Positions 16,928 to 25,215 of a DNA stretch of 32,975 nt are shown piece after piece; within the stretch, counting starts at the first letter, position 1, and the number at the start of each line of letters is the position of its first letter. Source of the DNA: SAR86 cluster bacterium. Lineage in GTDB: Bacteria; Pseudomonadota; Gammaproteobacteria; Pseudomonadales; Pseudohongiellaceae. The DNA lies in contig NVWI01000009.1 of assembly GCA_002746215.1 (NCBI GenBank), forward strand, positions 36,268 through 69,242. Reading direction: 5' to 3'. A program made the position numbers and the translations under genes. The notes under the pieces were generated by a model. It was not told the origin of the DNA and ran no database searches. It was given only the letters and a program-made list of their open reading frames with translations.

Positions 16928-17231
16928 AAGCAGGTGGAGTATGCAAAAGAATGTGATTTTAGTGTATCTGCACCTTCAAAGTATAGGCCGCTGTGGTATT
17001 GATAGTGATTAAGTCTAAATTTGGCCTATTGCTGGAGTAAGTCGTCGCTGGTTTACTATGATGCTCCTCATCTATGGCATTATTTAGGGCATTATTCTGA
17101 CGTAACTATTCGGGGGCGTTTTAAATTGAGTGATTATTGCAAGCTCCTGAGAGGATATTATTACTTTAAGTCGGTCAAGCTTTATGGTATAAAGCCGCAC
17201 GTTTTAAGGGCTCGCGCTCAGTAAAACGAAA

Positions 17232-17261
17232 TTACAGGCAAGATAACTTGTCTATTAATAT
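17232..17261 (+). promoter_or_regulatory. Candidate rpsB promoter
   Basis: TTACAG (17232-17237) and TAATAT (17256-17261) are spaced by 18 bp, giving a leader of roughly 100 nt before the rpsB ATG. The match to the sigma-70 consensus is moderate, and other AT-rich pairs nearby could serve. Confidence 0.35.
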
Positions 17262-17289
17262 TTAAAACTAACGTCACACATATATCGAC

Positions 17290-17370
17290 ACATGTTCCCG
17301 GGTGCTTTTCGGGTCAAACCTAAAGGTTGGGATCATGGGATGTATGGAGGCCTAACCCAAAGGAAAAGTT
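17290..17370 (+). ncRNA. Structured rpsB leader (probable S2 autoregulatory element, t44-like)
   Basis: Three pairings are visible: CCCG/CGGG (17297-17300 and 17310-17313), AACC/GGTT (17317-17320 and 17325-17328), and an alternative stem GGTTGGG/CCTAACC (17325-17331 and 17351-17357, one G-U pair). GGTT takes part in two of them, so the leader can switch or form a pseudoknot. The last stem ends just before AAGGA (17360-17364), the ribosome site. In Enterobacteria the rpsB-tsf leader (Rfam t44) mediates repression by S2; equivalence here is inferred from position and structure. Confidence 0.55.
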
Positions 17371-18564
17371 ATGAGTACTGCAAGCATGAAAGACATGCTG
17401 AAGGCCGGTGTACATTTCGGTCATCAATGTCGCTACTGGAATCCGAAAATGGAACAATATATTTTCGGAGCCCGCAATAAAATCCACATTATAAATCTTG
17501 AACATACGGTTCCTGCATTTAACCAAGCTCTGGCACAAATTAAGCAAATGGCGGAACGTCGTCAGAAAGTCTTATTTGTAGGCACTAAAAGAGCCGCCAG
17601 CAAAATTATTAAAGAAGAAGCTACTCGCGCCGGTATGCCTTACGTTGACCAACGGTGGTTAGGCGGCATGTTGACTAACTACAAAACTATCCGTGCTTCT
17701 ATAAAGCGTTTAAAAGACCTTGAGTCTCAAGCTGCGGATGGCACATTCGAACAATTAGGCAAAAAAGAAGCCCTTATGCGTAAAAGGGATTTAGAGAAAT
17801 TAGAGCGAGCTATCGGCGGCATTAAAAATATGGGCGGTTTGCCTGATGCTCTTTTTGTGATTGATGTGGATCATGAGCGTATTGCTGTAACTGAAGCCAA
17901 TAAAATTGGTATTCCAGTGATCGGGATTGTTGATACTAACAGCAACCCTGATGGGATAGATGTTGTTATTCCTGGTAATGATGATGCTATTCGAGCTGTA
18001 CAGCTTTATGTTACATCGGTTGCTGACGCTTGTATTGAAGGTCGTGGTGATTCGGACGTCGAGGCGGCTGCTAAAAATGAATTTGTTGAAGAAATTGGTT
18101 CAGCAACGGGCGAAGGTGGACCTAGGGTTACCGTTAAGTCTAAAGCCAAGGTTAAAGCAGCTCCTGCTCCTAAAGCTGAAGCTGCCTCTGAAGCAGTAGA
18201 AGATGAGCCAGTAGTAGAAGCTGCTACGTCTGATGAAGTGGTCGTTGCAGATACCAAAGCCGCTGATACTAAGGAAGCAGAAGTAGAAGCTAAACCTAAG
18301 GCCAAAGTTAAAGCTAAAGCTGCGCCTAAAGCCAAAGCTGAAACTGAAACTGAAACTAAAACTAAAACTAAGGAAGAGGCAGCTCCCAAAGTAAAAGCTA
18401 AGGCGAAAGCCAAAGCTGCGCCTAAAGCCAAAGCTGAAACCAAGGAAAAGGTAGCTCCCAAAGCAAAAGCTAAGGTTAAAGCTGCGCCTAAAGCCAAAGC
18501 TGAAACTAAGGAAAAGGCAGCTCCGAAAGCAAAAGCTGACGAGAAAAGTGCTAAAGACGCTTAG
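17371..18564 (+). CDS. rpsB: Ribosomal protein S2 with a long repetitive C-terminal extension
   Basis: This is a 30S ribosomal subunit protein. Residues 1 to about 240 are a normal bacterial S2 ([20 protein letters not shown] ... [17 protein letters not shown] ... [15 protein letters not shown]). The E. coli protein ends near 241; this one continues to 397. From about residue 250 the sequence is low complexity: an acidic middle ([16 protein letters not shown]) and then Lys/Ala/Pro/Glu repeats built on AAPKAKAE. Three identical 29-bp in-frame DNA repeats (18316-18344, 18412-18440, 18478-18506) underlie it. The tail is probably disordered and basic. AAGGA lies 6 nt before the ATG. It is followed by tsf, as is usual. 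The extension reads through without a frameshift and stops cleanly at TAG. Confidence 0.95.
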   Translation: MSTASMKDMLKAGVHFGHQCRYWNPKMEQYIFGARNKIHIINLEHTVPAFNQALAQIKQMAERRQKVLFVGTKRAASKIIKEEATRAGMPYVDQRWLGGMLTNYKTIRASIKRLKDLESQAADGTFEQLGKKEALMRKRDLEKLERAIGGIKNMGGLPDALFVIDVDHERIAVTEANKIGIPVIGIVDTNSNPDGIDVVIPGNDDAIRAVQLYVTSVADACIEGRGDSDVEAAAKNEFVEEIGSATGEGGPRVTVKSKAKVKAAPAPKAEAASEAVEDEPVVEAATSDEVVVADTKAADTKEAEVEAKPKAKVKAKAAPKAKAETETETKTKTKEEAAPKVKAKAKAKAAPKAKAETKEKVAPKAKAKVKAAPKAKAETKEKAAPKAKADEKSAKDA

Positions 18565-18624
18565 ATTGGCAGAAGGTATTAATTCATTTTGGGCTGTGAA
18601 GCCCATTTAACTCATCGCTTAAAC

Positions 18625-18664
18625 TTTTTCCACTCCCTGTACTCTAAGACAGGGAGTGAAAAAA
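18625..18664. other. Strong hairpin in the rpsB-tsf spacer
   Basis: CACTCCCTGT (18631-18640) and ACAGGGAGTG (18649-18658) form a perfect 10-bp stem with an 8-nt loop. It is extended by TTTTT on the left pairing with AAAAAA on the right. The T-run is on the 5' side, so it is not a normal intrinsic terminator on either strand. It may be a processing or stability hairpin setting the S2/EF-Ts ratio. Confidence 0.6.
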
Positions 18665-18703
18665 GATGAGACGTATATAAATGTAGTAGAGGAGCCGAAA
18701 ATC

Positions 18704-19588
18704 ATGGCTAATATTGCAGCAGCATTAGTAAAAGAATTACGTGAAAGAACCAGCCTGGGCATGATGGAATGCAAAAATGCTTTGGTAGAGTCAGATGGCG
18801 ATATTGATAAAGCCATTGAGATATTAAGGAAGGAAAGTGGTCTGAAAGCGGCTAAGAAAGCTGGCCGCACTGCTGCTGAAGGCATAGTTCTGGTTAAAGT
18901 AGCCAGTGACAATAGTGCTGGGGTTATGGTTGAAGTTAACAGCGAAACAGACTTTGCCGCCAAAGAAGAAAATTTTAATAATTTTTCCAAACAAGTACTA
19001 GAGGCTTTATTTGAGACAAAAGAGTCTGATGTCAGCAAGTTTATGGGCTCTGAGCTGGAAACTGCCAGATTAGGCCTAGTGCAGAAGATCGGTGAAAATA
19101 TCACAGTAAGACGTGTTGCGGTTGCTGAAGAAGAAGGACTTATTGTTGGGTCTTATGTGCATTCGAATAACAAAATTGCAGTGCTGGTTAGTTTACGTGG
19201 GGGCGATGAAGCGTTAGCAAAAGATGTCGCCATGCATGTCGCTGCGGTAAACCCAATGGTTGTGAATGCTGAAGAAGTTCCTGCTGACGTGTTAAGCAAG
19301 GAAAGTGAAATCTATACAGCGCAAGCAGCAGAAAGTGGCAAGCCCGCTGATATCGTAGAAAAAATGGTCAGTGGTCGCTTGAGGAAATTCATTGAAGAAG
19401 TCACTCTGGCAGAGCAGAATTTCGTTAAAGATCCGGATATAAAAATCGGCAAACTTGTCAAAGATGGAAATGCCGAGATAATCAGCTTTACTCGTTTTGA
19501 AGTGGGTGAAGGTGTTGAAGTTACTGAAGTTGATTTTGCTACAGAAGTTGCTGAACAACTTAAAGATGCAAAAGGTAAAGACGACTGA
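18704..19588 (+). CDS. tsf: Elongation factor Ts
   Basis: EF-Ts exchanges GDP for GTP on EF-Tu. From the chosen start the product has 294 residues (E. coli 283). The N-terminal UBA-like domain is MANIAAALVKELRERTSLGMMECKNAL. The TDF-containing core motif is NSETDFAAKEENF. The C-terminal coiled-coil and strand elements follow. The reading frame is open further upstream to 18656, but GAGGAG (18689-18694) precedes the ATG at 18704 by 9 nt and the family N-terminus begins there. It is co-oriented with rpsB, 139 bp downstream, across a strong hairpin. Confidence 0.97.
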   Translation: MANIAAALVKELRERTSLGMMECKNALVESDGDIDKAIEILRKESGLKAAKKAGRTAAEGIVLVKVASDNSAGVMVEVNSETDFAAKEENFNNFSKQVLEALFETKESDVSKFMGSELETARLGLVQKIGENITVRRVAVAEEEGLIVGSYVHSNNKIAVLVSLRGGDEALAKDVAMHVAAVNPMVVNAEEVPADVLSKESEIYTAQAAESGKPADIVEKMVSGRLRKFIEEVTLAEQNFVKDPDIKIGKLVKDGNAEIISFTRFEVGEGVEVTEVDFATEVAEQLKDAKGKDD

Positions 19589-19629
19589 GAATTCCCCTGA
19601 TCTGCTCACAACTGAGTTAATACTAAAAA

Positions 19630-20358
19630 ATGAGCACTAAAATTCGAAAATACGACAGAATCTTGCTTAAGCTAAGTGGTGAAGCACTTACTGGTAGTGC
19701 GGAGTTTGGTATTGATCCTAAAGTGCTTGACCGAATGGCTTTGGAAATTGGGCAATTAATCGAAATTGGTGTTGAAGTCGGCGTAGTCATTGGCGGAGGT
19801 AATCTTTTTAGAGGTGCCGCATTACATGCTGCGGGTATGGAAAGAGTGACTGGCGACCATATGGGAATGTTGGCGACAGTAATGAATGCCCTGGCAATGC
19901 GTGACGCCCTGGAACGAGCAAATATTCCTAGCAGGGTTATGTCAGCAATCCCTATGAGTGGCGTTGTGGAACATTATGATCGCCGCACAGCAATCAGGCA
20001 CTTGAAAGCTGGCGATGTTGTAATTTTCTCAGCCGGGACAGGTAATCCATTCTTTACAACTGACTCTGCTGCTTGTTTACGTGGCATCGAAATTGATGCG
20101 GATCTGGTTCTCAAAGCAACAAAAGTTGATGGCGTTTATTCTGCTGATCCGGTTAAAAATCCTGAGGCTATTAAATATGACAGGCTAACTTTTGATGAAG
20201 TTCTGGATAAAAAGTTAGGTGTGATGGATTTAACAGCTATCTGTCTAAGTCGGGACCATAATTTGCCGGTCAGAGTATTTAATATGAACAAGAAAAAAGC
20301 GTTGTTCAATATTATGATTGGTGAAGAAGAAGGCACGCTTATCGAGTCTGGTTCTTAA
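19630..20358 (+). CDS. pyrH: UMP kinase
   Basis: PyrH phosphorylates UMP to UDP, the step feeding UTP and CTP synthesis and UDP-sugars for the envelope. The 242-residue hexameric amino-acid-kinase-fold protein has [13 protein letters not shown] at the start, the [12 protein letters not shown] nucleotide loop, [43 protein letters not shown] and [13 protein letters not shown]. All are family hallmarks. The Shine-Dalgarno is weak. It lies 41 bp after tsf in the translation/envelope cluster. Confidence 0.97.
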   Translation: MSTKIRKYDRILLKLSGEALTGSAEFGIDPKVLDRMALEIGQLIEIGVEVGVVIGGGNLFRGAALHAAGMERVTGDHMGMLATVMNALAMRDALERANIPSRVMSAIPMSGVVEHYDRRTAIRHLKAGDVVIFSAGTGNPFFTTDSAACLRGIEIDADLVLKATKVDGVYSADPVKNPEAIKYDRLTFDEVLDKKLGVMDLTAICLSRDHNLPVRVFNMNKKKALFNIMIGEEEGTLIESGS

Positions 20359-20398
20359 ACTTTTAAGATCAGCTGAAATATTGATATAGGGGGTTCTG

Positions 20399-20956
20399 GT
20401 GATTGAAGAAATCTTGTTAGATGCAGAAGAACGGATGGAAAAAAGTTTAAGTAGCCTTGATTCTGCCTTCAATAAAATCAGAACAGGTAGGGCGCACCCT
20501 AACATCCTTGATAATGTCCATGTGGATTATTACGGCTCTGATACGCCGATTCAGCAAGTGGCTAATGTAACTGTGGAAGATGCACGATCCTTACTTGTTA
20601 CACCATGGGAAAAAAATATGCTGGGCGCTATTGAAAAAGCGATTATGAGTGCTGACCTGGGGCTTAACCCATCTAATAATGGTGATGTTATCAGAGTGCC
20701 AATGCCTGCATTAACTGAAGAAACGCGCAAAGAGTATACTAAACAAGCTAAACACGAAGCCGAAAATTCTCGAGTTGCTTTAAGAAACATTCGACGTGAT
20801 GCGAATCAACATGTGAAAGACTTACTTAAGGAAAAGGAAATTAGTGAAGATGATGAACGCAAAGCCGAACAGAATATTCAAAAGCTTACTGATAGTTCTA
20901 TAGCTAAAGTAGAAGAAAAATTTAGCGCAAAAGAAGTCGATTTGTTGGCAATTTAA
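20399..20956 (+). CDS. frr: Ribosome recycling factor
   Basis: RRF works with EF-G to split post-termination ribosomes. The 185-residue length is exact for the family. Hallmarks are the helix around [25 protein letters not shown], the domain II strands ([20 protein letters not shown], then [11 protein letters not shown]) and the C-terminal helices containing [20 protein letters not shown]. The start is GTG at 20399, preceded by AGGGGG (20388-20393) with 5-nt spacing, a strong ribosome site that settles it. It sits 40 bp after pyrH. Confidence 0.96.
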   Translation: MIEEILLDAEERMEKSLSSLDSAFNKIRTGRAHPNILDNVHVDYYGSDTPIQQVANVTVEDARSLLVTPWEKNMLGAIEKAIMSADLGLNPSNNGDVIRVPMPALTEETRKEYTKQAKHEAENSRVALRNIRRDANQHVKDLLKEKEISEDDERKAEQNIQKLTDSSIAKVEEKFSAKEVDLLAI

Positions 20957-20976
20957 TTAAGTAAGGTGGCTCCTTA

Positions 20977-21711
20977 GTGTCAGCAGACAAAAACAATTTA
21001 CCCCGTCATATCGCGATTATCATGGATGGTAATAATCGCTGGTCAAAGCAGCATAATAATTCTCAGTTATCTGGACATCGTACTGGTGCGCTACAGGCAC
21101 GAAGTATCACTAATTATTGTGTGGATCTGAAGATTGATTATTTAACCTTGTTTGTTTTTAGCAGTGAGAACTGGTTGCGACCTAAAAAAGAAGTCAGTAG
21201 TTTAATGGCACTTTTTTTGAGTGTGTTGCAACGTCGTGAAATTAATAAACTGCATGATCGAAATATAAAAATTAATTTTATTGGTGAGCGTGAACGCTTT
21301 CCAAAAAAACTTCGAGATCAAATGCGGATTGCAGAAGAATTGACAAGAAATAACACTGGCTTGACTGTCAATGTTGCTGCTAATTACGGCGGTCGTTGGG
21401 ATATTGCAAACGCGGCTAAAAAAATAGCAAAAAAAGTACAACAAGGTGAGTTAACAACGGATGATATAAATGATGAGCTGGTACAGACGTATATTTCAAT
21501 GGGTAATATTCCTGAACCGGATTTGTGCATAAGAACGGGCGGGGAGAAGCGGCTTTCTAATTTCTTACTTTGGCAATTTGCTTACACAGAACTTTATTTC
21601 ACTGAAACTTTTTGGCCTGATTTCTCAGAAAAAGAATTAGATATTGCATTAGATAATTATGCCAAACGTCACCGTCGGTTTGGTATGGCTAGCGAGCAAG
21701 TAGAAAACTAG
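20977..21711 (+). CDS. uppS: Undecaprenyl diphosphate synthase
   Basis: UppS (IspU) extends farnesyl diphosphate with IPP to C55 undecaprenyl diphosphate, the lipid carrier for peptidoglycan and O-antigen. The 244-residue cis-prenyltransferase has the catalytic Asp17 in HIAIIMDGNNRW, the SSENWLRP motif and the C-terminal RTGGEKRLSNFLLWQFAYTE region with the IPP-binding arginines. The start is GTG at 20977, 20 bp after frr; GTAAGGTGG upstream gives the ribosome site. It is followed directly by cdsA. Confidence 0.95.
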   Translation: MSADKNNLPRHIAIIMDGNNRWSKQHNNSQLSGHRTGALQARSITNYCVDLKIDYLTLFVFSSENWLRPKKEVSSLMALFLSVLQRREINKLHDRNIKINFIGERERFPKKLRDQMRIAEELTRNNTGLTVNVAANYGGRWDIANAAKKIAKKVQQGELTTDDINDELVQTYISMGNIPEPDLCIRTGGEKRLSNFLLWQFAYTELYFTETFWPDFSEKELDIALDNYAKRHRRFGMASEQVEN

Positions 21712-21712
21712 C

Positions 21713-22528
21713 ATGTTGGGCCAAAGAATCATTACTGCAATAGCGCTTTTGTCAGCACTTTTACTTATTGTGTTTTTTACTAATGCTCTAATTTTCTCAT
21801 TACTTTTAAGTGTTGTCACACTGTTGGCAGCTTGGGAGTGGGCTAAACTTGCTGGCATCAAGAGTACAATAAATCGTGGTTTATATTGCTTTGGCTTCAT
21901 GCTGGTTTGTAGTGTGGCATATGGGGCACTGCAAAATTATCTATTTGTCATCCTGGGCTTAAGTTTAGGTTTCTGGATGCTGGCATTGTTCTTAATTTGC
22001 ACTTATCCGCGTTATAACAAACACTGGAATAATGTTTATGCGCTAGGCTTAATGGGTGTTCTAGTGCTGTTACCTTGTTGGTTTTTGCTGCTTTATTTGC
22101 GCAATTATGATGATTTTGCATTTAACTTTTTGAGCCTGATTGTATTAGTGGCCGCAGCGGATGTGGGCGCCTACTTTTCAGGTAAGCGTTTGGGTAGACA
22201 TAAGCTGGCTGAGCAGGTTAGCCCAAATAAAACATGGGAAGGCGTAATAGGCGGCATTGTCGCTTGTTTCATTCTTGCTGTTGTTATTAATGTTTTCAAT
22301 GATTTTACGCAGAAAGAAATGATTAGTTGGCCTGTTCTTCTAAGCTTGCCTTTTCTGGTGTCTTTTTTCAGTGTGCTGGGCGATTTATTTGAGAGCATGT
22401 TGAAGCGAGTTCGAGGCGTAAAAGATAGCGGGAATATACTGCCTGGACACGGGGGCATCCTCGACAGAATAGATGGTCTTGTCTCAACAACGCCAGCTTA
22501 TATATTAATGTTGGTTTATTTCATTTAA
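21713..22528 (+). CDS. cdsA: Phosphatidate cytidylyltransferase
   Basis: CdsA makes CDP-diacylglycerol, the precursor of all major phospholipids, in the inner membrane. The 271-residue polytopic protein is strongly hydrophobic, with several membrane helices before residue 160. The family signature is intact near the C-terminus: KLAEQVSPNKTWEGVIGG, then SVLGDLFESMLKRVRGVKDS and LPGHGGILDRIDG. The ATG begins 2 bp after the uppS stop, implying translational coupling. dxr follows within 3 bp. Confidence 0.96.
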   Translation: MLGQRIITAIALLSALLLIVFFTNALIFSLLLSVVTLLAAWEWAKLAGIKSTINRGLYCFGFMLVCSVAYGALQNYLFVILGLSLGFWMLALFLICTYPRYNKHWNNVYALGLMGVLVLLPCWFLLLYLRNYDDFAFNFLSLIVLVAAADVGAYFSGKRLGRHKLAEQVSPNKTWEGVIGGIVACFILAVVINVFNDFTQKEMISWPVLLSLPFLVSFFSVLGDLFESMLKRVRGVKDSGNILPGHGGILDRIDGLVSTTPAYILMLVYFI

Positions 22529-22530
22529 TA

Positions 22531-23736
22531 GTGCCTATGTCTTTTAATGACCATAAACAAAAGGTATGCATATTGGGCTCTACGGGTTCAATTGGTGTTA
22601 ATACGCTTAACGTAATTGAAACCAACAGTGAACTCTATGAAGTGTTTGCGTTAACAGCGAAATCACAGGTAGATAAGCTTTTCAAACAATGTGTGAAGTT
22701 TCAACCGGCATTTGCAGTAATGCTGGATAGTGCCGCAGCCGTTCAATTAAAAAATAAACTTCTGGATGCTGGCTCCACTACTGAAGTCCTGCAAGGAATG
22801 GAAGGGCTTACTTTTGTCGCCGGGCATGAGCAGAGTGATTGCGTCATGGCTGCCATTGTCGGTGGTGCTGGCTTACTACCTACGCTTCGAGCAGCTGAAG
22901 CGGGTAAGAAAGTGTTGTTAGCCAACAAAGAGGCACTAGTGATGGCTGGGAGGTTGTTCATGCAACTTGCAGAGCAATCCGGGGCACAGATCATTCCAAT
23001 TGATAGTGAACACAATGCAATTTTTCAATGCTTACCCATAGATGAACAGGCTAAATTTGCAAATCAAAATCGACAGGGTGTAGAGAAAATTATTTTAACC
23101 GCTTCAGGTGGCCCATTTTTAAATAGTAGCTTGACAGATTTGCAGCAGGTAACACCGGAACAGGCATGTAAACATCCAAATTGGAGTATGGGGCCAAAAA
23201 TTTCAGTGGATTCGGCCACTATGTTGAATAAAGCCCTTGAGCTGATTGAAGCCAGTTTTTTATTTGATCTCCCAGTAGAGCATATTGAAATATTAATACA
23301 TCCACAGAGTGTCATTCATTCCATGGTGTATTACAGGGATGGCTCTGTATTAGCGCAACTCGGTAACCCTGATATGCGAACACCCATCGCTTATGGGCTG
23401 TCCTGGCCAAATAGGATTGCAGCCGGTGTGAAAACATTGAATCTTTGTGAGGTTGGGCAATTAAACTTTCAAGCAGCGGATGCAGATCGTTTTCCATGTT
23501 TGGCCTTGGGACGTGCAGCAGCTTTAGCTCAAGGTTCAGCGCCGATAATTTTAAATGCGGCTAATGAAGTAGCCGTTGCAGCCTTCCTTAAAGGAGAGAT
23601 CGGTTTTACTCAAATTCCTGTTATTATAGAGGAGTCTTTGAATGTGCTGGAATACAAGGCACTAGATAGTATCGAAGAGGTTTTAGAAGAAGATAACAAA
23701 GCGAGATCTTTAGCTCAGAAGCTGATATTTGGATAG
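22531..23736 (+). CDS. dxr: 1-deoxy-D-xylulose 5-phosphate reductoisomerase
   Basis: Dxr (IspC) commits DXP to the MEP isoprenoid pathway, supplying UppS with precursors. The 401-residue length is standard. NADPH binding: VCILGSTGSIGVNTLNVI. Metal and substrate motifs: LLANKEALVMAG, IPIDSEHNAIFQCL, ILTASGGPF and VDSATMLNKALELIEA. The C-terminal domain holds LNAANEVAVAAFL. The start is either GTG 22531, 2 bp after cdsA, or ATG 22537 two codons later; neither has a clear Shine-Dalgarno, so coupling to cdsA is likely. A 68-bp AT-rich gap follows before rseP and may hold a promoter. Confidence 0.95.
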   Translation: MPMSFNDHKQKVCILGSTGSIGVNTLNVIETNSELYEVFALTAKSQVDKLFKQCVKFQPAFAVMLDSAAAVQLKNKLLDAGSTTEVLQGMEGLTFVAGHEQSDCVMAAIVGGAGLLPTLRAAEAGKKVLLANKEALVMAGRLFMQLAEQSGAQIIPIDSEHNAIFQCLPIDEQAKFANQNRQGVEKIILTASGGPFLNSSLTDLQQVTPEQACKHPNWSMGPKISVDSATMLNKALELIEASFLFDLPVEHIEILIHPQSVIHSMVYYRDGSVLAQLGNPDMRTPIAYGLSWPNRIAAGVKTLNLCEVGQLNFQAADADRFPCLALGRAAALAQGSAPIILNAANEVAVAAFLKGEIGFTQIPVIIEESLNVLEYKALDSIEEVLEEDNKARSLAQKLIFG

Positions 23737-23804
23737 TTATTTTTCAAGATGTATTTTATAGACGTGTTTAATAGCAACAATTTATAGTACTAATTTATAG
23801 CGTA

Positions 23805-25184
23805 ATGGAAATTTTACAGACACTTACAATTAATATTTTAGCCATGCTGGTCACGCTGGGAATTTTGGTGACTATTCATGAATTTGGTCACTATTGGGTG
23901 GCTAGGCGCTGTGGTGTGAAAATAGAATGCTTTTCTATTGGTTTCGGAAAATCTCTTTTTAGTTGGTACCGGGGTGAAACTGAGTATCGTATTGCTATCT
24001 TGCCGCTAGGTGGCTATGTAAAAATGTTTGGCGAGCAGAATGTCGACATGAGTGAGAGTGAAAAAGCGTTAGCCTTTAACCATAAAACATTAGCACAAAA
24101 AACTGCGATCGTAGCGGCGGGTCCTTTAGCTAATTTGATGTTGGCGGTTGTACTTTATTGGGTCATGTTTATGACAGGGGTAAGCGGAGTTGCACCTGTT
24201 ATCGGTAATCTTGAGGCAGACTCGCCTGTTGCTTTGATCGGTTTACAGCGTGGTGATGAAATAATTAGTATCGATGGTGACCAAACCAGAACGTGGCAGG
24301 AAGTAAGAATTGCGTTGCTTGAAAGGTTAGGTGAAAGCGGAACGCTGGAGTTAAGCTTTGTCTCACCAGGTAGTGATTTAATTAACAACATTAATGTTCG
24401 TATAGATCGTTGGCTGGTTAACGATGCTGAACCAGACGTATTAGGTGCCTTAGGTATTACACCTTATCGCTTGGATATTCCGGCAATTATTGGTGAAGTT
24501 GTTGCAGAGAATAGAGCCGAACAGGCTGGACTATTGTCCCAGGATGAAATTTTAAGTGTTAACGAAATAGAGCTTTCAGGGTGGCTACATTGGGTAGATA
24601 TTGTGAGAAAAAACCCAGAGCAGGATTTATTTATTCAAGTAAGTCGGCAGGGGCAAGTGATTAATTTAACGATCAGACCTGAAATTAGTATTGATAATAA
24701 TGGTGATCAAATCGGTTATATTGGTGCCGGTGTTGTAGTGCCAGATGTTATGCCAACCTTACCTGAAGAAATGAACAGGGCTGTCCGCTACTCGGTAATT
24801 GCGGCATTACCATACGCATTTACAGAAACCTGGGATAACGGCATCTTCATAATCGACTCAATCAAAAAAATGATTGTAGGTCTGATTTCAGTTGAAAATT
24901 TGAGTGGGCCTATCACAATCGCACAAATTGCAGGGCAAACTGCAACTTTTGGGCTTGAATACTATCTAAGCTTTCTCGCAGTGTTGAGCATTAGCTTGGG
25001 AATTTTAAATTTTTTACCTATACCCGTATTGGATGGCGGTCATTTACTGTACTACCTGATTGAAGCAGTAACACGTCGCCCGGTGCCAGAAAAAATTCAA
25101 GCTATGGGGATGCAATTAGGAATATTTTTAATTGTATCTATTATGTTTATCGCTTTTTATAACGATATAAATCGGTTGCTTTAG
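23805..25184 (+). CDS. rseP: Site-2 intramembrane metalloprotease RseP
   Basis: RseP cleaves the anti-sigma factor RseA within the inner membrane to activate the sigma-E envelope stress response, and clears remnant signal peptides. The 459-residue protein has the zinc motif HEFGH at 25-29 in the first membrane helix, two periplasmic PDZ domains (about 120-190 and 220-300), and the third zinc ligand Asp410 in LPIPVLDGGH. It ends with further membrane helices. The ribosome site is poor. Placement just before bamA is typical and ties the stress sensor to outer-membrane assembly. Confidence 0.96.
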   Translation: MEILQTLTINILAMLVTLGILVTIHEFGHYWVARRCGVKIECFSIGFGKSLFSWYRGETEYRIAILPLGGYVKMFGEQNVDMSESEKALAFNHKTLAQKTAIVAAGPLANLMLAVVLYWVMFMTGVSGVAPVIGNLEADSPVALIGLQRGDEIISIDGDQTRTWQEVRIALLERLGESGTLELSFVSPGSDLINNINVRIDRWLVNDAEPDVLGALGITPYRLDIPAIIGEVVAENRAEQAGLLSQDEILSVNEIELSGWLHWVDIVRKNPEQDLFIQVSRQGQVINLTIRPEISIDNNGDQIGYIGAGVVVPDVMPTLPEEMNRAVRYSVIAALPYAFTETWDNGIFIIDSIKKMIVGLISVENLSGPITIAQIAGQTATFGLEYYLSFLAVLSISLGILNFLPIPVLDGGHLLYYLIEAVTRRPVPEKIQAMGMQLGIFLIVSIMFIAFYNDINRLL

Positions 25185-25215
25185 TAACAGCTACCCAGGT
25201 ATTAGATTTTAAATT

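Larger units (their letters stand above)
16928..17370. other. 443-bp map/rpsB divergent intergenic region
   Basis: This gap holds the promoters of the map operon (minus) and rpsB (plus). The inverted repeat ATAGGCC/GGCCTAT (16983-16989 and 17023-17029) lies next to the candidate map promoter. No convincing gene was found; a 67-codon reading frame at 17021-17224 has no family look and no Shine-Dalgarno. The last 90 bp form the rpsB leader. Confidence 0.6.

Noticed and set aside
17021-17224. 67-codon plus-strand frame between map and rpsB
   Set aside because: No Shine-Dalgarno, no recognisable family, odd aromatic-rich composition, and it overlaps likely promoter DNA.
18006-18606. Long minus-strand frames opposite the rpsB tail
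   Set aside because: They are the mirror of the repetitive Lys/Ala codons (giving runs of Ala/Leu/Ser/Phe) and have no independent gene signals.
18656-18703. 16-codon N-terminal extension of EF-Ts
   Set aside because: It begins within the 3' arm of the hairpin, is not part of the family, and a good Shine-Dalgarno precedes the ATG at 18704.
21590-21640. GAACTT in uppS as a sigma-E promoter for the downstream envelope genes
   Set aside because: The downstream half does not match at about 16-bp spacing.
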